A stretch of DNA of 64,000 nt. It comes from Mycobacterium cookii (lineage in GTDB: Bacteria > Actinomycetota > Actinomycetes > Mycobacteriales > Mycobacteriaceae). The stretch is from assembly GCF_010727945.1 (NCBI RefSeq), contig NZ_AP022569.1:1736001-1800000 (forward strand), given 5' to 3'. Position 1 is the stretch's first letter. Every line of letters begins with the position of its first letter. The notes beneath the pieces were generated by a model. The model ran no database searches. It saw only the letters and a program-made list of their open reading frames with translations, and was not told where the DNA came from. This document shows, in pieces, positions 8,602 to 17,246 of the stretch. The translations under genes were made by a program, and so were the position numbers.

Positions 8602-8957
8602 GCGTTCAGGTACACCTGCCCATCGGCGACATCGACGCGGTAGGTGCGCACCCGCCGTTTCGGATCGGCCAGGTTCTGGCCCGTGGTCACATCGAATTCC
8701 CAATTGTGCCAAGGGCACCGAACGATCTGGCCGTCTTTTATCCGCCGTAGACCGCCGGGCTCGTCGGGTGCGGATTCGTTGGTGCCGCCAATCAGGCCCT
8801 CACACAACGGCGCACCCTCGTGGGAGCAGTAGTTGACGATGGCGTGCAGGGAACCGGCGACGTTGTACACCCCGACGCCGAACTTCCCGACGTCGACCAA
8901 CTTCATCGCGCCCGGTGGTAGCTCGTCGAGGGAGCACACGAATCGACGTTCAAGCAC
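8598..8957 (-). CDS. Rieske-type [2Fe-2S] ferredoxin
   Basis: A 119-residue single-domain Rieske protein. The cluster ligands are visible as CSH in NYCSHEGAPLCEG (near residue 44) and CPWH in VRCPWHNWEFD (near residue 81). It has no catalytic oxygenase domain, so it should act as a small electron carrier for a monooxygenase or dioxygenase. It is first in an operon with two amidohydrolases and the serine-less hydrolase, and divergent from a P450 gene, to which it might pass electrons. An operator-like palindrome lies 8 bp upstream of its ATG. Confidence 0.9.
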   Translation of the reverse strand: MLERRFVCSLDELPPGAMKLVDVGKFGVGVYNVAGSLHAIVNYCSHEGAPLCEGLIGGTNESAPDEPGGLRRIKDGQIVRCPWHNWEFDVTTGQNLADPKRRVRTYRVDVADGQVYLNA

Positions 8958-8964
8958 GGATCAA

Positions 8965-8983
8965 TACTGTCCTCGTTACGGTG
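8965..8983. promoter_or_regulatory. Candidate operator, 19-bp TACWGTAA motif
   Basis: The sequence TACTGTCCTCGTTACGGTG matches both half-sites of the recurring motif with a few mismatches (TACTGT and TTAC.GTG). It sits immediately upstream of the Rieske ferredoxin start and 76 bp upstream of the divergent P450. A second, unrelated dyad (GCTAT-N10-ATAGC, 9010-9029) lies nearer the P450. Confidence 0.55.
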
Positions 8984-9058
8984 ACCGCCACAAGCCATTG
9001 GGCTTGGTTGCTATTTATACTATGATAGCGAAATTCCGAGCGCCCTTAAGGAGCGGCA

Positions 9059-10294
9059 ATGACGCTGCGCACTGAACGCGAAGACGTTGGGGATGAGCCC
9101 GTCGTCTTGGACACCACCGGTGAGACCAGCCCCTATCCGTTCTTCGAATACATGCGGCGCACCGATCCGGTGTTCCACGGGTCGCTGATGGACCACGAAC
9201 TCATGCCGCCGGAGTTGAAACCGGAAGACGAGTGGGTGCTGTTCGGCTACGACGGCGTCTTCCAGGCGTTCCGCGACGACAAGATCTTCACCTCCGCCGC
9301 CTACGACAAGACCATCGGGCTGGTGATGGGCCACATGATCCTGGCCATGGGCGGCAAAGAGCATCACGACCATAGAAGCCTGGTGGCAAGGGCATTTCGC
9401 GCCACCGCACTCGAACGCTGGGAGCCGTCGGTCATCGGCCCGGTCTGCGATCAGCTGATCGATGAGATCAAGAACGACGGTCACGCCGACCTGGTGAAGG
9501 CGCTGACGTTCGAGTTCCCCACCCGGATCATCTCCGAACTGCTCGGGCTGCCCCGCGAGGACCTCGACCTGTTCCGGCGGTTGTCGCTGGACATCATCTC
9601 GATCCCGACCGACATCATGGCGGGGCTCACCGCGGCCAACGAGCTGCACGACTACTTCCTCGACCAGGTCGAGCAGCGCCGTCGCAAGCTGACCAACGAC
9701 ATCATCGGTGATCTCGTCGCCGCGGAGATCGACGGCGAGAAGCTCACCGACGAAGCCATCATCGCGTTCCTGCGCCTGCTGCTGCCCGCCGGTCTGGAGA
9801 CCACCTATCGCTCGTCGGGCAACCTGCTCTACCTGTTGCTCAACCACCCCGAGCAGTTGGCGATGGTTCGGCAGGACCGGTCGTTGATACCGGCGGCGAT
9901 CGAAGAAGGGCTGCGCTACGAGACACCGCTCGTCATGGTCATGCGCACCACCACCGAGGACGTCGAGGTGGGCGGCCACACCATTCCGGCGAACGCGCAG
10001 GTCGATCTGTGCATGGGGTCGGCCAACCGCGACGAGAGCCGCTGGGACGACGCCAACACCTTCGACATCCATCGGCCTCGCCAAGCGCACATCTCGTTCG
10101 CCGGTGGGATCCACATGTGTCTCGGAATGCACCTGGCCCGGATGGAAACCCGGGTGATGCTGAACAGCTTGCTGGACCGGACCACGGACTTGGCGCTGAT
10201 CGCCGACGACGGGACCGGCGAAGAGACCAAGATCGTGGGCCCGATCTTCCGCTCTCCCAACAAGCTTCCCGTGACCTTCGGCATCGCGTCGTGA
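9059..10294 (+). CDS. Cytochrome P450
   Basis: A 411-residue soluble bacterial cytochrome P450. The I-helix oxygen-activation motif reads AGLETT, the ExxR helix is present, and the haem-binding loop SFAGGIHMCLGMHLARME places the cysteine ligand near residue 354. It is closely related to the P450 at 34740-35957, sharing IIGDLV.AEIDGEKL.DEAI and LLLPAGLETTYRSSGNL. AAGGAG lies just upstream of the ATG. The stop overlaps the GTG start of the alcohol dehydrogenase, so hydroxylation followed by alcohol oxidation is a plausible sequence of steps. The CYP family number cannot be assigned from reading alone. Confidence 0.95.
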   Translation: MTLRTEREDVGDEPVVLDTTGETSPYPFFEYMRRTDPVFHGSLMDHELMPPELKPEDEWVLFGYDGVFQAFRDDKIFTSAAYDKTIGLVMGHMILAMGGKEHHDHRSLVARAFRATALERWEPSVIGPVCDQLIDEIKNDGHADLVKALTFEFPTRIISELLGLPREDLDLFRRLSLDIISIPTDIMAGLTAANELHDYFLDQVEQRRRKLTNDIIGDLVAAEIDGEKLTDEAIIAFLRLLLPAGLETTYRSSGNLLYLLLNHPEQLAMVRQDRSLIPAAIEEGLRYETPLVMVMRTTTEDVEVGGHTIPANAQVDLCMGSANRDESRWDDANTFDIHRPRQAHISFAGGIHMCLGMHLARMETRVMLNSLLDRTTDLALIADDGTGEETKIVGPIFRSPNKLPVTFGIAS

Positions 10295-11448
10295 AAAGCC
10301 ACGCCGCGATCCTGCACGACGTCGGCGGCCCGTGGTCTGTCGAAGAATTCGAGTTGGACCCCCCGAAGGCCGGCGAAGTGCTCGTCGAGATGGCCGCCGC
10401 CGGCCTGTGTCACTCCGACGACCACATCCTCAAGGGCGACATGTCGGCGCCCAACGAGGTCATGCGATCCATGGGCCTGCCGACCATGTTCCCCATGATC
10501 GGCGGGCACGAGGGTTCGGGCATCGTGCGCGAAGTCGGGCAAGGCGTCACCGACTTCGCCCCCGGCGACCACGTGGTCATGTCCTTCGTCGCGGTGTGCG
10601 GCCAATGCCGTTGGTGTGCAACCGGAGCCGAGTACATCTGCGATGTCGGAATCGGCACCATGATCCCGGGCATGCCGACCGACGGGACATTCCGCCACCA
10701 CACCACCGACGGGCGCAATCTCGGTCACATCGCCAAGGTCGGGACCTTCGCCCAACACACTGTGGTGTCGACGAATTCACTCGTGAAGATCGACAAGCAG
10801 CTGCCGCTGCTGCCCAGCGCGCTGCTGTCGTGCGCGATTCCGACCGGCTACGGATCGGTCGCCAACCGGTCCAACATGCGCGCCGGCGACACCGTCGTGG
10901 TGATCGGCGTCGGCGGCATCGGCACCGCGGCCATCCAAGGCGCCCGGATCAACGGCGCGGCGCAGATCGTCGCCGTCGATCCCGTTGAATTCAAACAGAA
11001 ATCGGCACTGCAATTCGGCGCGACCCACAGCGTCGGGTCGGCCGAAGAGGCGATGGACTTGGTACGGGGACTGACCTACGGCGTGATGGCCGATGCGGTT
11101 GTGGTCTCACCGTCGCTGATGAGCCGCGAAGACGTTCGCGACGGGGTGGCCCTGACCCGCAAGGGCGGCACCTGCGTGCTGACCGGGATGACCTCGCAGC
11201 TGACCCACTCGGTCAAGATCAACTTGCAGGAATTCATCCTGATGAACAAGACGTTGGCGGGCACCATCTTTGGCTCGTGTAACCCGAAGGCCGACATCGA
11301 CCGGTTGGCCAAGCTGTATCAGAGCGGCCAATTGCAGCTCGACGAGATGATCACCAGGCGATACCGCCTCGACGAGATCAACGACGCCTATGCCGACCTG
11401 CTAAACGGCGAAATCGTGCGCGGCGTCATCGATTACGGGGTGGCCTGA
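10291..11448 (+). CDS. Zinc-dependent alcohol dehydrogenase (NDMA-dependent-like)
   Basis: A 385-residue medium-chain alcohol dehydrogenase. It has the catalytic-zinc segment CHSDDH, GHEGSGIV near residue 71, the structural-zinc cluster CGQCRWCATGAEYIC, and the NAD-binding GVGGIGTAA. The long form and overall pattern resemble the actinobacterial NDMA-dependent or class III-like enzymes, which keep tightly bound nicotinamide and depend on mycofactocin for re-oxidation; that dependence is inferred. The start is GTG 10291, overlapping the P450 stop (GTGA). It probably oxidises the alcohol made by the P450. Confidence 0.9.
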   Translation: MKSHAAILHDVGGPWSVEEFELDPPKAGEVLVEMAAAGLCHSDDHILKGDMSAPNEVMRSMGLPTMFPMIGGHEGSGIVREVGQGVTDFAPGDHVVMSFVAVCGQCRWCATGAEYICDVGIGTMIPGMPTDGTFRHHTTDGRNLGHIAKVGTFAQHTVVSTNSLVKIDKQLPLLPSALLSCAIPTGYGSVANRSNMRAGDTVVVIGVGGIGTAAIQGARINGAAQIVAVDPVEFKQKSALQFGATHSVGSAEEAMDLVRGLTYGVMADAVVVSPSLMSREDVRDGVALTRKGGTCVLTGMTSQLTHSVKINLQEFILMNKTLAGTIFGSCNPKADIDRLAKLYQSGQLQLDEMITRRYRLDEINDAYADLLNGEIVRGVIDYGVA

Positions 11449-11458
11449 CCTGCCGGCG

Positions 11459-12190
11459 TTGGTTCTGGTGCACGGCGGTGAGCATTCAGCCGATTGCTGG
11501 GATCTCACCGTCGACGAGCTCCGTCGCCTCGAGCCGAACTTACCGGTGCTGGCCGTCGACCTACCCGGCCACGGCGCGACGCCGGGAGATCTGACCTCGG
11601 TCAGCATCGCGGATTGTGTGCGGTCGGCGGTCCAGCAGATCGAGAACGCCGGGCTGCGCGAGGTGATCGTGGTCGGCCATTCGCTCGCGGGGCTGACGGT
11701 GCCCGGAATCGTGGCTGCGTTGGGGCGATCGCGGGTGCGCGAGATGATTTTGGCGGCGTCGTGCCTGCCGGTGCAGGGCGAGGCGATCGTCGACACGCTC
11801 GTCGGCCCGCTTGCCTGGTACGTACGCCGGACCGTGCGGCGCAAGAAGCTGCCCGTGACAACGCCGGATCTGTTGAGCACCTTGATTTTCTGCAATGGCA
11901 TGACGCGGGAGCAGCGTCGCTTCACGCTGTCGCGGATACACGCCGAGGCAACGACGCTCATCGCCGAGCCGGTCGATCGCCGTGATCTGTCCGACGATGT
12001 TCCGCGGACGTGGATCCTGACCCTGCGTGATCACGCGCTATTTCGGCGCACCCAGTTGCGCAGCATCGCCGCGCTCGGCGGCGTCCACACGCTGATTCCG
12101 GTCGACACCTGCCACGACCTGATGATCAGCGAACCACGGCTGCTGGCCGAGATTCTGATCGAGCGCTGCCGACTGCGGTCCCGCGCGTAA
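11459..12190 (+). CDS. Alpha/beta-fold hydrolase
   Basis: A 243-residue alpha/beta hydrolase that begins directly at the first core strand (VLVHGG). It has the nucleophile elbow GHSLAG near residue 78, a likely acid at D178 (TLRDH), and a C-terminal histidine in DTCHDL. The best available start is TTG 11459, 11 bp after the alcohol dehydrogenase stop. No ATG or GTG lies between that and an upstream in-frame stop, so translation is probably coupled. It is the last gene of the P450 operon. Likely roles are ester or lactone cleavage; the substrate is unknown. Confidence 0.75.
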   Translation: MVLVHGGEHSADCWDLTVDELRRLEPNLPVLAVDLPGHGATPGDLTSVSIADCVRSAVQQIENAGLREVIVVGHSLAGLTVPGIVAALGRSRVREMILAASCLPVQGEAIVDTLVGPLAWYVRRTVRRKKLPVTTPDLLSTLIFCNGMTREQRRFTLSRIHAEATTLIAEPVDRRDLSDDVPRTWILTLRDHALFRRTQLRSIAALGGVHTLIPVDTCHDLMISEPRLLAEILIERCRLRSRA

Positions 12191-12265
12191 CCTGCGGCAC
12201 GAAATCACTTGTGTCACTTTGGTTTCGCCTGTGGATAACTTTCTGCGGTTGTCGGTATTGTCCGT

Positions 12266-12287
12266 TATTATTCGAACATGCGTTCTA
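12266..12287 (+). promoter_or_regulatory. Promoter -10 and LexA/SOS box overlapping a leaderless start
   Basis: TATTAT at 12266-12271 is a good mycobacterial -10 element, and a start 7 bp downstream would fall exactly on the ATG at 12278, giving a leaderless transcript. TCGAACatgcGTTCTA at 12272-12287 matches the mycobacterial LexA box TCGAAC-N4-GTTCGA with one mismatch and covers the start codon. SOS boxes of this type are known ahead of 13E12-family genes in M. tuberculosis. Confidence 0.65.
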
Positions 12288-13639
12288 GGAGCCGTGAGGA
12301 GATCGTCGAGGTTCTCAACGCGCTCGAAGCGAACTACAAGAGCGCCTTGGATCTGACGTTTGACGTGCTGACCACCCCCGAACGGCTCAGGGTTCTGGAG
12401 CGGTGGGAGCAGATGCGCCGTTGCCAACCGGCCGTCGAACACCCGTTGATCAATCAGCTTGCCGCACAGGCTGACCCGACCGAATTGGGCGGCAAATTAG
12501 CCGGAGCATTGGCCGACCGGTTGCGGATCAGCCGCGCCGAAGCGTCGCGACGTATCCACGAGGCTGCCGACTTGGGTGATCGTCGCGCATTAAACGGCGA
12601 GGCTCTGCCGCCGGTGCTCGACGCCACCGCTGCCGCGCAGCGCAACGGCGACCTGGGCGCCGGTCACGTCGCTGTGATCCGGAGCTTCTGGCATCGGCTG
12701 CCCGACTTCGTCGACATCGAGACCCGCACCAAGGCCGAGGCGCAATTGACCCGCTTGGCCGTAGAGCACCGCCCCGATGAGTTGGCCAAGTTGGCCGACA
12801 AGCTCGCCGACTGCCTCAACCCCGACGGCGACTTCACCGACGTCGACCGCGCCAAACGGCGCGGCATCGCCATCGGTAAACAGGATCTCGACGGCATGAG
12901 CCCCATCACCGGATGGCTGACGCCGGAAGCCCGCGCAACGATCGATGCCGTGTTCGCCAAACTCGCAGCACCGGGGATGTGCAACTCCGCCGACGACGAG
13001 CCGTGTGTCAGCGGCACTCCGTCGCAGGCCGCCATCGACGACGACGCCCGCACCTCTGGGCAACGCAACCACGATGCGCTTCTTGCGTTGGCACGCAGCT
13101 CCTTAGCCTCCGGGGAGCTCGGTCAGCACAACGGCTTGCCCACCAGCATCGTGGTCACCACGACCCTGAAGGAGCTGGAGGCCGGCGCCGGGAAAGCCCT
13201 GACTGGCGGCGGCACACTGCTGCCGATGAGCGACGTGATCCGGCTCGCCAGGCACGCCCACCACTATCTGGCCATCTTCGACAAGGGCAAGGCCCTGGCG
13301 CTCTATCACACCAAACGCCTGGCCTCGCCTGCGCAGCGAATTGTGTTGTACGCCAAGGACCGCGGGTGCACCTTTCCCAACTGCGAAGTAGCTGGCTACT
13401 TCTGCGAAGTCCACCACTGCGACCCCTACGCCACCAACCCCGTCACCGACATCAACACCCTCGCCCTGGCCTGCGGCCCCAACCACAAACTCGCCGAACA
13501 AGGCTGGACGACACGGAAGAACCGGCATGGCGATACCGAGTGGATCCCGCCGCCGCATCTCGACCGGGGTCAGCCGCGGATTAACACCTTTCATCACCCC
13601 GAGAAGCTGCTACGGGACGACGAAGAGGATGGACCGTAG
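12278..13639 (+). CDS. DUF222 / HNH endonuclease-domain protein (REP13E12 family)
   Basis: A 453-residue member of the multicopy mycobacterial 13E12 repeat family. The long N-terminal DUF222 region is helical. The C-terminal HNH nuclease domain shows [17 protein letters not shown] followed by [20 protein letters not shown], carrying both zinc-type cysteines and the HNH residues. Function is not established; the genes are DNA-damage-inducible in M. tuberculosis, and copies serve as phage integration sites. A LexA-like box overlaps the start codon. A 3' relic of a second copy lies about 0.7 kb downstream, beyond a deazaflavin-family gene, which points to past recombination here. Confidence 0.92.
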   Translation: MRSRSREEIVEVLNALEANYKSALDLTFDVLTTPERLRVLERWEQMRRCQPAVEHPLINQLAAQADPTELGGKLAGALADRLRISRAEASRRIHEAADLGDRRALNGEALPPVLDATAAAQRNGDLGAGHVAVIRSFWHRLPDFVDIETRTKAEAQLTRLAVEHRPDELAKLADKLADCLNPDGDFTDVDRAKRRGIAIGKQDLDGMSPITGWLTPEARATIDAVFAKLAAPGMCNSADDEPCVSGTPSQAAIDDDARTSGQRNHDALLALARSSLASGELGQHNGLPTSIVVTTTLKELEAGAGKALTGGGTLLPMSDVIRLARHAHHYLAIFDKGKALALYHTKRLASPAQRIVLYAKDRGCTFPNCEVAGYFCEVHHCDPYATNPVTDINTLALACGPNHKLAEQGWTTRKNRHGDTEWIPPPHLDRGQPRINTFHHPEKLLRDDEEDGP

Positions 13640-13719
13640 TCGACTCTTGTCGAGCTAACAGCCGTGTGACCTTGAAAACAATCGCACTGGTCGTTTGCCC
13701 CGAGCGTATGGTTTGCTGC

Positions 13720-14220
13720 ATGCCGCTGCGTTACGTGGATCCGCATACGAAGCACGGCCGCTGGTATAGGGCCTTCGAAAGCTTCATCCGTTCGCGGTCG
13801 GGAGAGTTGTCGGTGCGTCACATCTTTTCTCACATCGACCCTTGGTTGTATCGCGCAACCGGCGGCCGCTATCCAGCGTTCCTGGGCGCACTGTCGACCG
13901 CGCCGCTGATGACGACCGGCGCTAAGTCGGGTCAGCCGCGAGAGCATCAGGTCAACTACTTCCACGACGGGACCGACGCCATCGTCATCGCATCCAATTA
14001 CGGCGGGCCGAAGCACCCTGGGTGGTACTTCAACTTGAAGGCCCACGCTGAATGCGAACTGGGCGGTGAGAAGTTCTTCGCGACTGAGGTGACCGACCCG
14101 GACGACTACGCGCGCCTTTACGGACTGGCGGAGCAGGTCTACGCCGGTTGGGGCGACTACCGCCTTAAGACAGATCCCATTGGCCGCCGTATCCCGGTCT
14201 TCCGGCTCAAGCCAATCTAG
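13720..14220 (+). CDS. Deazaflavin (F420)-dependent nitroreductase-family protein
   Basis: A 166-residue protein of the DUF385/Ddn-like family of F420-dependent oxidoreductases. Typical features are LSTAPLMTTGAKSGQPREHQVNYF (the core of the cofactor-binding barrel, given in part), IVIASNYGGPKHPGWYFNLK, and the terminal YRLKTDPIGRRIPVFRL. The start is taken at MPLRYVDPHTK; upstream GTG 13666 and ATG 13708 are in frame but extend beyond the usual family length. It lies between an intact DUF222 gene and the relic of another, so it may have arrived with, or inside, the repeat. Confidence 0.82.
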   Translation: MPLRYVDPHTKHGRWYRAFESFIRSRSGELSVRHIFSHIDPWLYRATGGRYPAFLGALSTAPLMTTGAKSGQPREHQVNYFHDGTDAIVIASNYGGPKHPGWYFNLKAHAECELGGEKFFATEVTDPDDYARLYGLAEQVYAGWGDYRLKTDPIGRRIPVFRLKPI

Positions 14221-14271
14221 CGAGACGCAGTCAAATTGACTGGTCAACAACGGGATTCGGACGCCGGATAG

Positions 14272-14352
14272 ATGGACCAGCGACCAAAAACCGGCATGGC
14301 GATACGGAGTGGATCCCGCCTCCGCACTGTGGATTACGGGCAGGCCCGTAAC
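14272..14352 (+). repeat. Relic of a DUF222 (13E12) gene 3' end
   Basis: Bases 14290-14325 match 13521-13556 of the intact DUF222 gene with two mismatches in 36. In frame they still read [14 protein letters not shown] before diverging and reaching TAA. Only the last few dozen codons survive. This marks a deleted or recombined second copy of the repeat downstream of the deazaflavin gene. Confidence 0.8.
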
Positions 14353-14361
14353 CGAGGTTGC

Positions 14362-15597
14362 TCAGCGCAGCGAGTAGCGCACCGGTAGATGCTTGAGCCC
14401 GCCGACGAATGTAGTGGCGACATGTTCTGGGTCACCGTTCAATTCAATGGATTTCAACCTGGGCACCAGCTCGGTGAAGAAGCTGTTGACCTCCATGCGG
14501 GCCAGTGCGGCCCCCAGGCAGAAGTGCACGCCGTAACCGAAAGCCACATGCTTGTTGGGTTCGCGGCCGACGTCGAAGTGGAACGGGTCGGTGAATGCGT
14601 CCTCGTCCCGGTTGGCTGACACATACGACAACAGCACCGACTCCCCCGCCTCGATCGGCACCCCGCGCACCTCGGTGTCCTCGGCGGCGGTGCGCATGAA
14701 TTCCTTGACCGGTGTGGCCCAGCGGATCATCTCCTCGGTTGCCAGCGGCATCAGATCGAGGTTGCCGCGCAATCGGTCGAGTTGGTCGGGGTTGTCGATC
14801 AACCCGTGCAAGCCACCGGAGATCGTCGCGCTGGTGGTGTCGTGGCCGGCGGTGGCCACGATCAGGTAGTAGGACACCGTCTCGATATCGGACAGCGGCT
14901 CGCCGTCGATGCGCGCGTTGGCGATTGCGGATGCCAGATCCTCGGTTGGGTGCTCGCGGCGCGCCGCGGTGACACCGTTGAAGTAGCCGAACATGTCGAG
15001 CAGCGCCGGCAACTGGTCCTCGTTGGAGCTTCCAAGTTTGAATTCGCTGTCATCGCTCCCGAACAACTCCTGGGTCAGCTTGAGCATCCGCGAGAAGTCC
15101 GATTCGGGAATTCCCAGCAGCGACATGATCACGAACAGCGGGTAGTTGACGGCGATCTCCTGGACGAAATCGCATTCCGGGCCATCCGCCAGCATCTTGT
15201 CGACGTAGGTCGTGGCGAGCTCGTCGACACGGACCTTCAGCGCCCGCATCGCCTTGGGCCGGAACCAATCCGCGCCGATCGCCCGCATCGCACGGTGCTG
15301 CGGATCGTCCAGGTGGATCAACGTGCGCACCCCCGCAGCGGCTGACATCTCGTCACCCTCCGTCGTGGTCAGCACCGGGCGCGGCCAGTTGGTGAACAGC
15401 GCGTTGTTGCGTTCGATGTCCATCACATCCGCATGCTTGGTGATCGCCCAGAACGGCCGGTAGTTCGGCACCTCGACCCGCGACACCGGAGCGTTGGCGC
15501 GCAAATGAGTCAGTGCCGCATGCAGTTTCGGTTCGTCGGCGTACGCTTGCGGATCGGCCAGAACCTTGGCGGCGTCATCCATCGTCGGCGTGCTCAT
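14362..15597 (-). CDS. Cytochrome P450
   Basis: A 411-residue cytochrome P450 of a different subgroup from the other two here. The I-helix motif is ATAGHDTTS, the ExxR region is LDLMPLATEEMIRW, and the haem loop AFGYGVHFCLGAALARME places the ligand cysteine near residue 360, fitting the FGxGxHxCxG consensus. It follows an LLM-type F420 enzyme by 10 bp, in one operon with it. It probably hydroxylates a lipophilic substrate (steroid, terpenoid or fatty acid). The CYP family cannot be fixed by reading. Confidence 0.95.
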   Translation of the reverse strand: MSTPTMDDAAKVLADPQAYADEPKLHAALTHLRANAPVSRVEVPNYRPFWAITKHADVMDIERNNALFTNWPRPVLTTTEGDEMSAAAGVRTLIHLDDPQHRAMRAIGADWFRPKAMRALKVRVDELATTYVDKMLADGPECDFVQEIAVNYPLFVIMSLLGIPESDFSRMLKLTQELFGSDDSEFKLGSSNEDQLPALLDMFGYFNGVTAARREHPTEDLASAIANARIDGEPLSDIETVSYYLIVATAGHDTTSATISGGLHGLIDNPDQLDRLRGNLDLMPLATEEMIRWATPVKEFMRTAAEDTEVRGVPIEAGESVLLSYVSANRDEDAFTDPFHFDVGREPNKHVAFGYGVHFCLGAALARMEVNSFFTELVPRLKSIELNGDPEHVATTFVGGLKHLPVRYSLR

Positions 15598-15607
15598 CGG
15601 CAGCTCC

Positions 15608-16630
15608 TCATCGACGTAGCTCCTGTAGCACCGCGGCGACGGTGGCCGCGGGCATGGTTCGCGGAAATGTCGGCATCACCCGATCGATCACGCCGTCGCA
15701 GCGGTCGGCGATCGCGGCCGCGAGCTTATCGGTCGTTGCGACCGCGGCGAACGCGTGCAAGATGTCGTCGTCGACCAGCGTCGCCATGGCGTCCCACTCA
15801 CCTTGCCGCGACAGCCGGTGCAACTCGTCGGCGACGTTGCCCCAGCCGTGCAATTCGAGCACTTTGCGGTAGGCCGGCGTCGAACCGTAGAACGCGATCT
15901 GCTTGCGGACTCCTGCTGCGCCGAGCCGTATCTCGTCCTCGTCGGCACCGGTCACGACGAACACCGGGCATGCCACCTGGAACGCGGACCGATCGCGGCC
16001 CGATCGCTGCAGGCCGCGCTCGAGCGACGGGACGGTGACCTCGTGCAGGTACCGCCGCGTCGTGAAAGCGTGCGCCAGTAGACCGTCGGCGACCTCACCG
16101 CACATTTCGGTCATCGCTTCACCGACCGCGGCGATGAATATCCTCGGTGCCGGAAACGGTTGGGGCTCAGGGGTAAACATCGGTGTCATCAACGTATGGG
16201 TGTAGAACTCGCCCTCGAACCGAAGTCGGCCGCCGTCTTTCCATGCTGACCAGATCGCCTGCAGCGCAAGAACGAACTCACGCATCCTGGCCACCGGATA
16301 GCTCCACGGCATGCTGAACCGCTTCTCGATATGCGGCTTGATCTGAGTGCCCAGGCCCAGAATGAAGCGGCCCTGTGAGTAGGTCTGCAGATCCCACGCG
16401 AGGTTGGCCACCGTCATCGGACTGCGAGCGAACGCCACCGCGATACTGGTTCCCAATTCCAGCCGCGAGGTGTGTTCGGCGGTCAGCAGCAAAGGCAGGA
16501 AAGGATCGTGGTTGATTTCGCCGGTCCAGCAGGCGTCGTAGCCCTGCCGCTCGAGCTCTTTCGCCAACTCCGGCACGCGGGCCAGATCGGTAAAGACGCC
16601 ACCGTCGACCTTGAGGTGATGGCGCGTCAT
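15608..16630 (-). CDS. LLM-class F420-dependent oxidoreductase
   Basis: A 340-residue luciferase-like monooxygenase-fold protein of the mycobacterial F420-using type. It starts MTRHHLKVDGGVFTDL and has YDACWTGEINHDPFLPL, FILGLGTQIKPHIEKRF (cofactor-phosphate region) and APRIFIAAVG. Such enzymes do hydride transfer with F420 rather than luciferase chemistry. It is first in a two-gene operon with a P450, with an operator-like palindrome 12 bp upstream of its start. The substrate is unknown. Confidence 0.9.
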   Translation of the reverse strand: MTRHHLKVDGGVFTDLARVPELAKELERQGYDACWTGEINHDPFLPLLLTAEHTSRLELGTSIAVAFARSPMTVANLAWDLQTYSQGRFILGLGTQIKPHIEKRFSMPWSYPVARMREFVLALQAIWSAWKDGGRLRFEGEFYTHTLMTPMFTPEPQPFPAPRIFIAAVGEAMTEMCGEVADGLLAHAFTTRRYLHEVTVPSLERGLQRSGRDRSAFQVACPVFVVTGADEDEIRLGAAGVRKQIAFYGSTPAYRKVLELHGWGNVADELHRLSRQGEWDAMATLVDDDILHAFAAVATTDKLAAAIADRCDGVIDRVMPTFPRTMPAATVAAVLQELRR

Positions 16631-16641
16631 ACTCGTGAAGT

Positions 16642-16660
16642 TACAGTAAGCAATTCGGTA
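16642..16660. promoter_or_regulatory. Candidate operator, 19-bp TACWGTAA motif
   Basis: The sequence TACAGTAAGCAATTCGGTA matches the recurring motif closely and differs from the 17199 site at three positions. It fills the 50-bp gap between the LLM-enzyme start and the stop of the gene upstream, so it should control the LLM/P450 operon. Confidence 0.7.
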
Positions 16661-16680
16661 GGGTCAATGTTCGCTGCGGA

Positions 16681-17139
16681 TCACGACTTTCGAAGCGCGA
16701 GCCGGGCGTTGTCCCACGTCAGGATTCGTTCGTCGGGTAGGAAGCGCAGAAACACGTGCTCGGCGTAGTAGGCCTGCGAAGCTGCCGGCAAGGCGCCCGC
16801 CGGCGGGCGGAACGACGCATACTTGGCGTCGACGGCGGCCTCGATTCGGCCCCGGGCGTCGGAATCCTCCACGACCGCGACTCGTCCGGTGAAATGGACG
16901 CCGCGCAAATCGACGTACCGCTCCCCCGACTCGACGAGGAACGACGCCCGCGGGTCGTGCTGGACGCGCGCGATCTTCTTGGTGCCGACCGGGGTCATCA
17001 GCGCGATCGCATGGTCATCGACAACGAACCACACCGGAAGCGCAATCGGCATACCGTCGCGGCGAAGTGTGGTCAGAATTCCGGTATGCGCCGATTCAAC
17101 GGCTTTCCATGCCTCGTCCTTGGTCAACCGGATGCCCAT
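16681..17139 (-). CDS. Pyridoxamine 5'-phosphate oxidase-family (FMN/F420) protein
   Basis: A 152-residue split-barrel flavin-binding protein. It opens with HTGILTTLRRDGMPIALPVWFVVDD, the common pattern of mycobacterial F420- or FMN-binding PPOX proteins (quoted in part near residues 17-40), and continues with KKIARVQHDPRASFLVE. It probably acts as a small reductase. It lies upstream of the LLM/P450 pair on the same strand, and has its own operator-like site upstream, shared with the divergent carboxyltransferase gene. Confidence 0.82.
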   Translation of the reverse strand: MGIRLTKDEAWKAVESAHTGILTTLRRDGMPIALPVWFVVDDHAIALMTPVGTKKIARVQHDPRASFLVESGERYVDLRGVHFTGRVAVVEDSDARGRIEAAVDAKYASFRPPAGALPAASQAYYAEHVFLRFLPDERILTWDNARLALRKS

Positions 17140-17198
17140 CGCCTCGCTCCCTCGCCGCGTTATCGGACGGCCGCTGGCCGCGCGCCTCTCGCAGACGC

Positions 17199-17217
17199 TA
17201 CAGTAAGCACTTCAGTA
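17199..17217. promoter_or_regulatory. Candidate operator, 19-bp TACWGTAA motif
   Basis: The sequence TACAGTAAGCACTTCAGTA lies between the divergent PPOX-family gene (start 17139) and the carboxyltransferase gene (start 17247). It is one of the best matches to the window consensus. Confidence 0.7.
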
Positions 17218-17246
17218 CCTGCCGGCCGACCAGTGAGGACGCCCCG

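Noticed and set aside
9010..9029. GCTAT-N10-ATAGC dyad upstream of the P450 at 9059
   Set aside because: Arms are only 5 bp and it does not match other repeats in the window; too weak to call an operator by itself.
9020..10132. 370-codon open frame antisense to the P450
   Set aside because: It is a GC-rich shadow of the third-codon pattern, with no recognisable domain and no ribosome site, opposite a clear P450.
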